64,000 bases of DNA from Tubiluchus corallicola (lineage: Eukaryota; Priapulida; Priapulimorpha; Priapulimorphida; Tubiluchidae), in assembly GCA_030141605.1 (NCBI GenBank), contig JAQGDQ010000020.1:1138001-1202000 (forward strand). The letters run 5' to 3'. The position numbers were made by a program, and so were the translations under genes. This document shows positions 60,801-64,000 of this stretch, in pieces. A model generated the notes under the pieces. The model searched no databases. It had not been told where the DNA came from and worked only from the letters and a program-made list of their open reading frames with translations. The stretch's first letter is position 1. Each line of letters starts with the position of its first letter.

Positions 60801-63151
60801 AGTCGTGAAGCTGACCGTCGTCTCTTGTGCGCCGGTCGTAGAAGTCAAAATCAAGCGTCCTGATACAAAGTATCAGCTAGGCTTTAGTGTGCAGAACGGA
60901 ACGGTAGGTGGAGACACTGTACAGTTTGATAAAAAATTATTGACCCCCCCCCCCACACTTATGCAAGAAACCAAAAAAAAAGAAAGAAAATTGGGAGGAT
61001 TGTTTAATTTTAAACAAATGGCATTATTTAATGTCTATCAGCCATTTGCTGTTATGGTGTCTGTGTTAGGAATCGATGGAGGTGTGAGTGCTGAGACAAC
61101 TGGTGTTCTCTTTCATTTTAGTGGTCTGTCATTTCTTGCCACTGTATATAACTTTGGCTGTTTCTTTGCTTATTTGTGCCAAAGTTGATTGTTTTATGAA
61201 ACTTTGCAGATTTACTGCTTAAACCGATGCTCTTTTGTTAGGTTTTCCAGATTTTCTATGTGTCTATCGTGAAGTTGTTATTTTACGCTTATCGTGGGTT
61301 TGTTACTGTGATGAAATATTTGCAAGTTAATTGTTTGTAATGTTCAAACACTTTTAATAAACATTTAGTTAATCTTTTTTGTGATTCCAACTCCAGCTGT
61401 TGGAATACAACAAAAACAAACAGGTTGTTTTACTTTGTAGCTGCTGATATTTTTTTGAGCATTTGAAACATTTAGTATGCGTGCTTTGCTGATCTGTACA
61501 AAAGTCGTCTCTAAAGTACTTTACCTTGCATAGTTTTTTGGGCTATGTAATTTTTCTAGTTCATTATTTTGTCACAGTTTTCAGTTTGTTGTGATTACTA
61601 TTACCAAATCAAATAACTGTCAGTTTTAACATTTTATTAATTTTAAAAGCAAGAAAAGTTCTCGTATCCAGTAGGATACATTGAGCGTGAAAGGGTTAAA
61701 CAGTTTGATAATCCCAGCTCAGCTAGCCTGATTTCTACACCGTGTCCCTCCCGCTATATAGTTCTTAAAATCTTGAGTCATAGATGTATTAATTACGACA
61801 TCACAACTATTACTGTGCTGTAATTTGCACGTAGACTCCCGTAAATTGCCACTAATATACACATTATCTTTACCTGCAAATTGGCTAGCTCTTTGGTTTT
61901 GTTGATTTTTGATGAACTTTGAAATTTTTCATGATTTTTAAGCACTGCTTTATTTTTTTACCATTTATAATTCTTTCACAGATTTGTAGTCTACTTAGAG
62001 GAGGTATAGCAGAACGCGGGGGCGTCCGTGTTGGTCATCGCATCATAGAGATAAACGGCAACAGTGTTGTGGCTGTACCTCATGACCGTATAGTCAATTT
62101 ACTAGCTACCTCTATTGGCGAGGTTAGAAATTAAATATTTTGCATTGTCTTACACTCATACCTCTGTTTACTGGATCTCGCTTTTACAGATATCGGAAAA
62201 TTCGGACAAAACCCTGTTCCGTTAAAAGTCCTGCATGCAACAAAAACGGCTGTTATTTCACAAGTTGACTGCTAGCTAGCAGCCGCCGATTTGCTTACAT
62301 CCAAACAGCATGTAGCGACACGTGTGTAGTTTGTGCGTCAGCATCTTTAGTAGTTTAGTCAGCATCTCTAAGTGCTTTAGAGTCAATTATGTGGAGTTAT
62401 TTGAGTCAATTGCAGACAGTTTTTATATACTTTTGCATAGGTGCGGCCCGTACTAGATGTTTTTGAGACAGTTAGGCAATACACGGCGCCTACTATATTA
62501 GCTTAATATCTGAAAATACAGACAATCAGCAAATTCGGGCCAATGTGTCCCCGCTTTTGTGCAGCAAACCGAAATATGAGTGTATTTGTATTTTGAATAA
62601 AGGTGCATGATTATATTTACAGTTACATAGTTACTGCAAATGCACATTTGCTGATACTTTGGACTGAGGGAATAACTGAGTTGTCCTGGCGTGTGCTTGG
62701 TTGCAAAGTTAAGCAATGACGAGCATACTTATTAGTCTTTTTGCACACTGACTTATGGTCAGCTGCACACTGGTATTAACTTAATCTTGATTTATTTAAA
62801 CCAGTTTTAAAAACAACAAGCACTAGCTGTTTATAGCTAATTCCAACAATTAAATACTATAGTAATTTTACTGCCGTAACATTGTATTGAAATGATAACC
62901 TCATGCAAAGAAAGCAAGTACATGTACACAGCTTATAAGGTAACTGCACAGCCTGTGTTAAGTAAATATGATTTGATATCAGAGTGGTTATAGTGCCATC
63001 ATTTCTGGCTGGTTTTTAACTCTCAAAAAGCTAGAAATTAATTTTGTCTTCATCTAATTAACATTTTTTCCCTTTTCAGATACACATGAAGACTATGCCT
63101 ACATCTATGTTTAGACTACTGACTGGTCAAGAAACGCCCCTGTACTTATAG
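27954..63151 (+). CDS. APBA1: X11/Mint (APBA) family adaptor protein, 17 coding exons
   Basis: Spliced gene: join 27954-29060, 31201-31476, 36431-36572, 38569-38855, 39150-39409, 43215-43408, 44018-44083, 46525-46619, 47521-47551, 52291-52433, 56990-57076, 58027-58191, 59231-59413, 60384-60596, 60784-60903, 61982-62122, 63080-63151. The sum is 3582 nt, an intact frame of 1193 residues plus stop. All introns begin GT and end AG, and phases match at every junction. Layout: acidic disordered N-terminus (1 to about 820), PTB domain (about 822-985), linker helix (about 980-1010), PDZ1 (about 1019-1104), PDZ2 (about 1105-1182) and a conserved tail ending PLYL. Family knowledge: X11/Mint proteins bind the YENPTY motif of APP-type receptors through the PTB domain, bind membrane proteins and presynaptic partners through the PDZ domains, and work in neuronal trafficking and synaptic scaffolding (Drosophila X11L, C. 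elegans LIN-10, vertebrate APBA1-3). The family call rests on the PTB-PDZ-PDZ half. Whether it matches APBA1, 2 or 3 cannot be decided here; the symbol is a family label. Confidence 0.95.
29061..31200 (+). other. Intron 1 (between coding exons 1 and 2)
   Basis: 2.1-kb phase-0 intron. The exon 1 frame stays open for 132 nt past the donor (to 29192), which is not conserved-looking protein. AT-rich with no recognisable element until about 30780, where a 41-bp minisatellite fills the last 400 bases up to the acceptor tttttgcag. Confidence 0.85.
30778..31176 (+). repeat. 41-bp minisatellite abutting exon 2
   Basis: Copies of ttggcttcaagttacaattt... start at 30819, 30860, 30901, 30942, 30983, 31024, 31065, 31106 and 31147, exactly 41 bp apart; a diverged copy precedes them. 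The central copies are nearly identical (alternating cacta/catta at the end). The last, partial copy stops about 25 nt before the exon 2 acceptor, so the array forms the 3' end of intron 1 including the region where a branch point would lie. Confidence 0.97.
31201..31476 (+). CDS. APBA1: APBA coding exon 2 (residues 370-461)
   Basis: 276 nt, phase 0 at both ends (acceptor gttttttgcag, donor CACAG|GTAAAA). Encodes an acidic stretch ([19 protein letters not shown]) followed by a likely charged amphipathic helix at about 409-437 ([20 protein letters not shown]), then a Gln/Ser-rich tail with [12 protein letters not shown] that begins the Tyr/Gln-rich block of exons 3-4. The helix is the only structured-looking part of the N-terminal half. 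It could be the counterpart of the Munc18-interacting region of vertebrate Mint1/2, but I see no diagnostic motif. The exon lies between a 41-bp array on its left and a TAA microsatellite on its right. Confidence 0.9.
31491..31527 (+). repeat. (TAA)n microsatellite beside exon 2 donor
   Basis: About 12 uninterrupted TAA units starting roughly 15 nt after the exon 2 donor at 31477, with further interrupted TAA units to about 31541. Confidence 0.97.
32935..33398 (+). mobile_element. Possible hAT-like non-autonomous element
   Basis: The left end reads cagggccgtctttatg and the reverse complement of the right end reads cagggccatcttaacac, giving an imperfect terminal inverted repeat of about 15 bp starting CAGGGCC, as in many hAT elements. 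The interior is AT-rich and non-coding. No convincing 8-bp target duplication is seen, so boundaries and class are tentative. Confidence 0.45.
35903..36336 (+). mobile_element. Possible degraded hAT-like element
   Basis: The left part reads agggctaggttaacccataa and then cggggggcacc. The right part, reversed, reads aggaccggattaagatgtga and contains gggcacc. The two ends look like diverged inverted termini of the 'agggccggattaag' kind. Non-coding inside, no target duplication recognised. Confidence 0.35.
36431..36572 (+). CDS. APBA1: APBA coding exon 3: Tyr/His/Gln-rich (residues 462-508)
   Basis: 142 nt, enters phase 0 and leaves phase 1. Acceptor tctatttcag, donor GGTG|GTTAGT, which avoids the in-frame TAG just beyond. 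Reads [20 protein letters not shown], then Gln/His-rich [20 protein letters not shown]. The single leftover G joins AT of exon 4 to give Asp509. No homology recognised. Composition is continuous with exon 4, which supports the join. Confidence 0.87.
36653..36939 (+). mobile_element. Foldback element with triplicated 51-bp segment and (TA)n centre
   Basis: The left arm (36653-36736, atttgtattattgtgattg... to ...ccacacttcatatata) is repeated in inverted orientation at about 36860-36939 with only a few mismatches. Inside the left arm the segment acatgtgcatattgcttata... is present three times at 36687, 36738 and 36789 (51-bp period), followed by a (TA)n run at about 36836-36863. A single-stranded copy could form a stem of about 80 bp. 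It starts 80 nt after the exon 3 donor. Confidence 0.9.
38289..38490 (+). mobile_element. Short relative of the 40369-40995 TIR/tandem-core element
   Basis: Bases 38289-38395 (aaccagtatccacttaagca..., gtcatgtttgtgcaacaatc) match the left arm of the element at 40369. Bases 38420-38490, read in reverse, match one copy of its 79-bp core unit (acaagacaaatactaaatta...). So this copy holds one arm and one core unit in opposite orientation. It ends about 80 nt before the exon 4 acceptor. Confidence 0.8.
38569..38855 (+). CDS. APBA1: APBA coding exon 4: YSPQ/QVQY repeats (residues 509-604)
   Basis: 287 nt, phase 1 in and phase 0 out. Acceptor gcattttcag, donor TATAAG|GTATGA. Encodes a Tyr/Pro/Gln/Ser-rich low-complexity block. 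YSPQ occurs in [18 protein letters not shown] and again in GYSPQQVQY, followed by [21 protein letters not shown], so the unit is roughly (Y)SPQxVxY. A Gly/His-rich end ([13 protein letters not shown]) follows. Such regions are disordered and often sticky or phosphorylated; function here is unknown. Confidence 0.9.
39150..39409 (+). CDS. APBA1: APBA coding exon 5: conserved pre-PTB helix segment (residues 605-690)
   Basis: Phase 0 in (acceptor taaatatag), phase 2 out. Begins [20 protein letters not shown], then a helix-forming stretch [20 protein letters not shown] and [10 protein letters not shown]. The last part resembles the conserved segment before the PTB domain of vertebrate Mint1/2, where a helical stretch is followed by SP..., P.EP and WVMR. 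Two donors give the same phase: AG|GTATGG after 39382 and CAG|GTGGGT after 39409. I chose the longer, which adds YGNELDAIR. The shorter would end at WVLR, much like the vertebrate proteins. Confidence 0.88.
40369..40995 (+). mobile_element. TIR element with 79-bp tandem-repeat core
   Basis: The left arm (aaaataaaagccaacgccca, cttaaccaaagacatggctt, then aacgtttcgaccagttatgg) is matched by the reverse complement of the right arm ending near 40995 (cagcacccacttaagcaaag, acatggtttcattc, cagttttggtcatattc), about 110 bp of imperfect inverted repeat. Between them lie about 3.5 copies of a 79-bp unit (acaaatactaaattgtaaac..., starts near 40540, 40619, 40698 and 40777). No ORF. The structure resembles non-autonomous elements with minisatellite cores described in bivalves; family membership is not established. 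Confidence 0.88.
41177..41488 (+). mobile_element. Foldback/MITE-like element with arms of about 95 bp
   Basis: The left arm (ttaaaaaaatgaggcaaaag, agaaagggcacaccgttttg, aactaccagttgtagttctt) pairs with the right arm whose reverse complement reads cgatgcaaaaaaagaaaggg, cacacagtgtttcaaactac, caccgtagttcttcaggtga. The spacer is about 120 bp. No coding capacity. Confidence 0.88.
42882..43208 (+). repeat. 28-bp minisatellite running into the exon 6 acceptor
   Basis: Unit atcaaagtgtgatgtattaa + taacatta. Copies start at about 42911, then 42939, 42967, 42995, 43023, 43051, 43079, 43107, 43135, 43163 and 43191, all 28 bp apart. The last copy is cut after 18 bases and is followed by gtctag|GG, the acceptor. 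Each unit contains attaataac/attaatc, which resembles animal branch-point sequences. Confidence 0.97.
43215..43408 (+). CDS. APBA1: APBA coding exon 6: charged Arg/Asp/Glu/His-rich (residues 691-755)
   Basis: 194 nt, phase 2 in, phase 1 out (donor GATG|GTAGTT). The AG of exon 5 plus G gives Arg691, then [20 protein letters not shown], an acidic run [11 protein letters not shown] and a His cluster [11 protein letters not shown]. No domain. The exon is supported by phase agreement on both sides and by an open frame. A basic-to-acidic-to-His order within 65 residues is unusual. Confidence 0.82.
43409..44017 (+). other. Intron 6
   Basis: 609-nt phase-1 intron. No repeat or other element recognised. 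Confidence 0.75.
44018..44083 (+). CDS. APBA1: APBA coding exon 7 (residues 756-777)
   Basis: 66 nt, phase 1 at both ends. Acceptor tgcctctag, donor CGTG|GTAGGT. The G from exon 6 plus AC gives Asp, then [20 protein letters not shown] and Arg. Because it is a multiple of three with equal phases it can be included or skipped without changing the frame. No homology recognised. Confidence 0.75.
45488..45715 (+). mobile_element. SINE-like repeat, family B, + copy
   Basis: Matches the - strand copies at 12722-12962 and 58797-59060 over most of its length. Shared blocks include ccaagaatggc, tgactggatgg, gccgtgctgattatg, tttacctcatag and gttcagtggctcatct. The best-preserved head (in the 58797 copy) looks tRNA-derived. 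No poly(A) tail is clear in this copy. Confidence 0.85.
45885..46130 (+). repeat. Degenerate 80-bp tandem repeat, three copies
   Basis: actgtggttgatttaacag recurs about 82 bp apart (near 45922 and 46004), each followed by (a/g)[20 protein letters not shown] sequence. A third, weaker copy follows near 46069. Confidence 0.8.
46525..46619 (+). CDS. APBA1: APBA coding exon 8 (residues 778-809)
   Basis: 95 nt, phase 1 in, phase 0 out. Acceptor ttgacatttcag, donor GAAAAG|GTATCC. The G from exon 7 plus AT gives Asp, then [20 protein letters not shown] and [11 protein letters not shown]. Another acceptor (ctatttccag, 46510) would put the sequence in a different frame that does not join exon 9, so the downstream one is preferred. 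Hydrophilic, disordered linker before the PTB domain. Confidence 0.77.
46620..47520 (+). other. Intron 8
   Basis: 901-nt phase-0 intron; its second half contains a family C repeat (47040-47330). Confidence 0.75.
47040..47330 (+). mobile_element. Dispersed repeat family C, copy 1
   Basis: Matches 57173-57515. Both contain gccatattggatc twice about 110-130 bp apart, then ttccagtg..., caaaatttc...aatccatgcagtc, and end in aaac...ctcggctcgctt / ctgctcgctt. The end motif (aaaat..c.gtccagt.gtt, then caaacaga) is the kind often seen at 3' ends of non-LTR retrotransposons and their SINEs, so the + strand is probably sense. Confidence 0.8.
47521..47551 (+). CDS. APBA1: APBA coding exon 9, 31-nt microexon (residues 810-819)
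   Basis: 31 nt, phase 0 in, phase 1 out. It has a strong acceptor (ccaaatttttcccttgcag) and donor GAAG|GTGAGG. Encodes [10 protein letters not shown]; its last G joins TG of exon 10 to make Val820. Without it the phases of exons 8 (0) and 10 (1) do not match, which is good evidence that it is real. Not recognisable by homology because of its size. Confidence 0.8.
47552..52290 (+). other. Intron 9
   Basis: 4.7-kb phase-1 intron. The exon 9 frame stays open for 357 nt into it (to 47907). A GC-richer patch at 48470-48660 (gtgcacgatatcgcgtgtgc) may be a transposon end. No other element recognised; 51180-51820 is T-rich. Confidence 0.7.
52291..52433 (+). CDS. APBA1: APBA coding exon 10: start of PTB domain (residues 820-867)
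   Basis: 143 nt, phase 1 in, phase 0 out (donor ATCAAG|GTAAGC). Encodes [20 protein letters not shown], then GSTQLF and, after a short insert, [20 protein letters not shown] (838-844) and [12 protein letters not shown] are hallmark sequences of the X11/Mint PTB domain: first beta strand and following helix. Known function of the domain: binding of NPTY-type tails such as that of APP. Confidence 0.97.
52757..52926 (+). repeat. Compound CAA/CAG/CAT trinucleotide tract
   Basis: About 170 bp of mixed caa, cag, aac and cat triplets with occasional interruptions (caacaacaacaacatcatca, cagcagcagcaacaacaac). Intronic, not part of the predicted coding sequence. Confidence 0.97.
53665..53745 (-). mobile_element. 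tRNA-derived SINE fragment
   Basis: Read on the - strand: gtcattgcactgcacttgta, then atctaaaggtatctggttca + aatgcaggctcagccc. The ggttcaaat part fits a pol III B box, and ttgtaatctaaaggt resembles the anticodon-loop region of tRNA-derived SINEs. Stem pairing is poor, so not a functional tRNA. Confidence 0.5.
53695..53786 (+). repeat. Perfect 46-bp direct duplication
   Basis: acctttagattacaagtgca... occurs at 53695-53740 and again directly at 53741-53786 with no difference. It overlaps the SINE fragment, so part of the tRNA-like head was duplicated. The identity points to a recent event or an assembly artefact. Confidence 0.97.
54838..54955 (+). mobile_element. Dispersed repeat family D, copy 2
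   Basis: Matches 19966-20070: cttatcacacttttattacc vs cttattgcacttttattatt, followed by aaat(a/c)cttctaacattttt, then taacct(a)...cagaaggc and tttaa(c/a)gt. Non-coding; class unknown. Confidence 0.75.
55514..55589 (+). repeat. Perfect 76-bp AT-rich palindrome
   Basis: ataaaatatttatatagtat (55514) is mirrored by atactatataaatattttat (to 55589), with atgcat motifs and an (AT)n centre at about 55551. The 38-base arms pair without mismatch as far as I can read; a 20-nt (TA)n run borders it on the left. Confidence 0.93.
55647..55724 (+). repeat. 26-bp tandem repeat, three copies
   Basis: gatggccgacattaccgcac + tgtacc at 55647, 55673 and 55699 with a few substitutions. GC-richer than its surroundings. 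Confidence 0.95.
56990..57076 (+). CDS. APBA1: APBA coding exon 11: PTB domain (residues 868-896)
   Basis: 87 nt, phase 0 at both ends. Acceptor tttgtttgcag, donor TTACAG|GTTTGT. Encodes [20 protein letters not shown] and IMVLNTDLQ. The [15 protein letters not shown] pattern is strongly conserved in all X11/Mint PTB domains. Confidence 0.97.
57077..58026 (+). other. Intron 11
   Basis: 950-nt phase-0 intron; its first half is a family C repeat with a 120-bp internal duplication (57173-57515). Confidence 0.8.
57173..57515 (+). mobile_element. Dispersed repeat family C, copy 2, with 120-bp internal duplication
   Basis: cagtgccttgctctaatggt and cagtgccttgctctattcgt begin two diverged copies of a unit of about 120 bp, each ending ...tagacaccat..tggatctaag. 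The block ccattcattcaaaatttcgt, then tataatccatgcagtcgttt and ctgctcgctt matches 47040-47330. Confidence 0.82.
58027..58191 (+). CDS. APBA1: APBA coding exon 12: PTB domain core (residues 897-951)
   Basis: 165 nt, phase 0 both ends. Acceptor tttgtgttgtgcag, donor GAGGAA|GTAAGC. Encodes [28 protein letters not shown], a short basic loop ([17 protein letters not shown]) and [25 protein letters not shown] and the MICHVFE strand are signature parts of the X11 PTB domain, contributing to the peptide-binding groove. Confidence 0.98.
58320..58782 (+). pseudogene. LINE (CR1/L2/Jockey-like) ORF2 C-terminal remnant and 3' end
   Basis: The + strand translates between about 58395 and 58545 as [20 protein letters not shown], then [19 protein letters not shown]. 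This fits the common C-terminal motif of non-LTR retrotransposon polymerases (RSF.vaaP.lWN.LP..iR, then FK..LKT). Stops occur upstream, so it is a dead fragment. It ends in atgctatacaaaacaaatat + tattattaat, like LINE 3' ends with ATT-type tails. Confidence 0.75.
58797..59060 (-). mobile_element. SINE-like repeat, family B, - copy
   Basis: Read on the - strand it starts with tRNA-like sequence: gctggcctagtgggcacggt, then gttcgtttagcgaccaaagt, like the A-box half of tRNA-derived SINEs. Next comes gtggacggatgacagcttc and ttctggctgtttacctcata, shared with 45488-45715 and 12722-12962. Toward its end ggttcagtggctcatctgcc is shared with the + copy. It sits directly beside the LINE 3' end. Confidence 0.85.
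59231..59413 (+). CDS. APBA1: APBA coding exon 13: end of PTB domain and autoinhibitory linker (residues 952-1012)
   Basis: 183 nt, phase 0 both ends. Acceptor gtttttattctag, donor AAAGAG|GTACTT. Encodes [20 protein letters not shown] and KANGI, the conserved last helix of the PTB domain. Then [35 protein letters not shown]. The segment around Tyr987 ([10 protein letters not shown]..) aligns with the helix after the PTB domain of Mint1 that folds back over the peptide groove and is regulated by tyrosine phosphorylation. That role is known in the vertebrate protein and inferred here. Confidence 0.97.
59414..60383 (+). other. Intron 13
   Basis: 970-nt phase-0 intron. A tttaatttaatttaatttat run at about 59593 is followed by sequence reminiscent of a minus-strand LINE 3' tail, but nothing can be translated. 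Otherwise no element. Confidence 0.7.
60384..60596 (+). CDS. APBA1: APBA coding exon 14: PDZ1 (residues 1013-1083)
   Basis: 213 nt, phase 0 both ends. Acceptor gtattttcag, donor ATAAAG|GTAAGG. Encodes [76 protein letters not shown] (1021-1026) is the carboxylate-binding loop; [22 protein letters not shown] is highly conserved in the family. PDZ1 of X11 proteins binds C-termini of transmembrane partners and, in Mint1, the protein's own tail. Confidence 0.98.
60784..60903 (+). CDS. APBA1: APBA coding exon 15: end of PDZ1 and start of PDZ2 (residues 1084-1123)
   Basis: 120 nt, phase 0 both ends. Acceptor gaaattttccag, donor GGAACG|GTAGGT. Encodes [46 protein letters not shown] (1114-1119) is the carboxylate-binding loop of PDZ2. 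The last residue is Thr where family members I recall have Ile or Val (NG[IV]ICSL). The short upstream intron (60597-60783) is 187 nt and has no feature. Confidence 0.97.
60904..61981 (+). other. Intron 15
   Basis: 1.1-kb phase-0 intron. The exon 15 frame stays open for 288 nt (stop at 61186-61188). It has a C10 run at 60945 and an A-rich stretch at 60970-60990. At 61666-61699 gtatccagtaggatac + ...gtgaaagggttaa may be a piggyBac-like terminus. Confidence 0.75.
61982..62122 (+). CDS. APBA1: APBA coding exon 16: PDZ2 core (residues 1124-1170)
   Basis: 141 nt, phase 0 both ends. Acceptor ataattctttcacag, donor GGCGAG|GTTAGA. Encodes [47 protein letters not shown]. The [23 protein letters not shown] sequence is almost invariant in X11/Mint proteins and fixes the family assignment. 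Confidence 0.98.
62123..63079 (+). other. Intron 16
   Basis: 957-nt phase-0 intron with no recognised repeat or element. Confidence 0.75.
63080..63151 (+). CDS. APBA1: APBA last coding exon 17: PDZ2 end and C-terminal tail (residues 1171-1193)
   Basis: Acceptor ttcccttttcag, stop TAG at 63149-63151. Encodes [20 protein letters not shown] and LYL. IHMKTMP.SM.RLLT.QE.P.Y[IL] is the conserved C-terminus of the family. In vertebrate Mint1 this tail occupies the PDZ1 groove and is autoinhibitory; conservation suggests the same here. The stop codon's G is the first base of a 56-bp minisatellite. Confidence 0.98.
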   Translation: MHMKTMPTSMFRLLTGQETPLYL

Positions 63152-63574
63152 ACCTCAACTGTGACAAGTGCAGACTTGATGATGGTCAAGGAATGCCTCT
63201 GTTATAGACCTCAACTGTGACAAGTGCAGACTTGATGATGGTGAAGGAATGCCTCTGTTATAGACCTCAACTGTGACAAGTGCAGACTTGATGATGGTCA
63301 AGGAATGCCTCTGTTATAGACCTCAACTGTGACAAGTGCAGACTTGATGATGGTCAAGGAATGCCTCTGTTATAGACCTCAACTGTGACAAGTGCATACT
63401 TGACGATGGTCAAGGAATGCCTCTGTTATAGACCTCAAGTGTGACAAGTGCAGACTTGATGATGGTCAAGGAATGCCTCTGTTATAGACCTCAACTGTGA
63501 CAAGTGCAGACTTGATGATGGTCAAGGAATGCCTCTGTTATAGACCTCAACTGTGACAAGTGCAGACTTGATGA
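63151..63574 (+). repeat. 56-bp minisatellite starting in the stop codon, 7 full copies plus 32 bp
   Basis: Units start at 63151, 63207, 63263, 63319, 63375, 63431 and 63487; a partial one runs 63543-63574. Each reads gacctcaactgtgacaagtg, cagacttgatgatggtcaag, gaatgcctctgttata, with single substitutions in units 2, 4 and 5. The second half of each unit resembles the last 12 sense codons and stop of the gene. In that frame it reads RLDDGQGMPLL-stop against [12 protein letters not shown]-stop. Lies in the predicted 3' UTR. Confidence 0.98.
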
Positions 63575-64000
63575 GATATCAAACTGATTGTCTCACGTGT
63601 TTTGCATCAAAATATACGGCATCTACAAGAATGAAATTCGTATTTGACAATCACATGAATTTTGAAGTTTAAATGAAATTGCATTGCAACGTGCATCATT
63701 GCTTTTCTGTCTCTGATGAAGATTTGTGCTCTTGCCTTGGGAGATGTGAAAATGTGAATATTTGCCGCTGCTGTTTTCAGTGACCCATTTTTTAACCAAC
63801 ATTATGTACAGGGTGACCATGCTGTTACTGTTATCCTATTTCTTAGTAAACAACATTTAGGTCACCCAGTAATCGTCTATGTTTACCAAAATTTCATTGT
63901 AAGTATCGATAATGAATTTATAATAACTCTGTACATAAGTATAATTAGTGTAACAGATTTTGTGATAAAAATTATTGTACACATTAGCGTAGGGGTCGTA
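63575..64000 (+). other. Presumed 3' UTR or flank
   Basis: AT-rich, no ORF. No AATAAA or ATTAAA was seen between the stop codon and the window end, so the transcript end cannot be placed and may lie beyond the window. Confidence 0.6.

Noticed and set aside
1-64000. CRISPR arrays, operons, prophage or bacterial contamination
   Set aside because: Tandem arrays lack repeat-spacer structure, the gene has spliceosomal introns, and base composition is uniform.

Overview
The window is AT-rich animal nuclear DNA. Its protein-coding content is one large, intron-rich gene on the + strand, in the right-hand 36 kb. Joining 17 coding exons (27954-63151) across GT..AG introns with matching codon phases gives one continuous reading frame of 1194 codons (1193 residues). 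Its C-terminal half is clearly an X11/Mint (APBA) adaptor: a phosphotyrosine-binding (PTB) domain, a linker helix, two PDZ domains and the family's conserved C-terminal tail. The N-terminal half is long, acidic, disordered and poorly conserved. It includes a Tyr/Pro/Gln-rich repeat block. The sequence looks closest to invertebrate (protostome-type) X11L/LIN-10 proteins, so the source is probably an invertebrate bilaterian; I cannot name the species.

Layout. 1-27932: upstream region with no confidently supported gene. It holds decayed LINE pieces, tRNA-derived SINE copies, MITE-like and foldback elements, several minisatellites, a 5S-rRNA-like fragment, one candidate two-membrane-segment small ORF on the - strand (11287-11649) with a nearby poly(A) signal, and one candidate - strand exon (868 to about 980). 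27933-47551: exons 1-9, encoding the disordered N-terminal part. 52291-59413: exons 10-13, PTB domain and linker. 60384-63151: exons 14-17, PDZ1, PDZ2 and the C-terminal tail. 63151-63574: a 56-bp minisatellite that starts in the stop codon. The 3' end of the transcript was not found. The 5' untranslated exon(s) must lie upstream of 27933 but could not be located.

Tandem arrays lie unusually close to exon edges of this gene. A 41-bp array ends about 25 nt before exon 2, a TAA run starts about 15 nt after exon 2, a 28-bp array ends at the acceptor of exon 6, and the 56-bp array begins in the stop codon. Each 56-bp unit contains a degraded copy of the last 12 sense codons plus stop. Introns also carry foldback or TIR elements with tandem cores, repeated SINEs and a LINE 3' end.

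There is no sign of bacterial sequence, CRISPR, operons or an rRNA or tRNA gene that looks functional.
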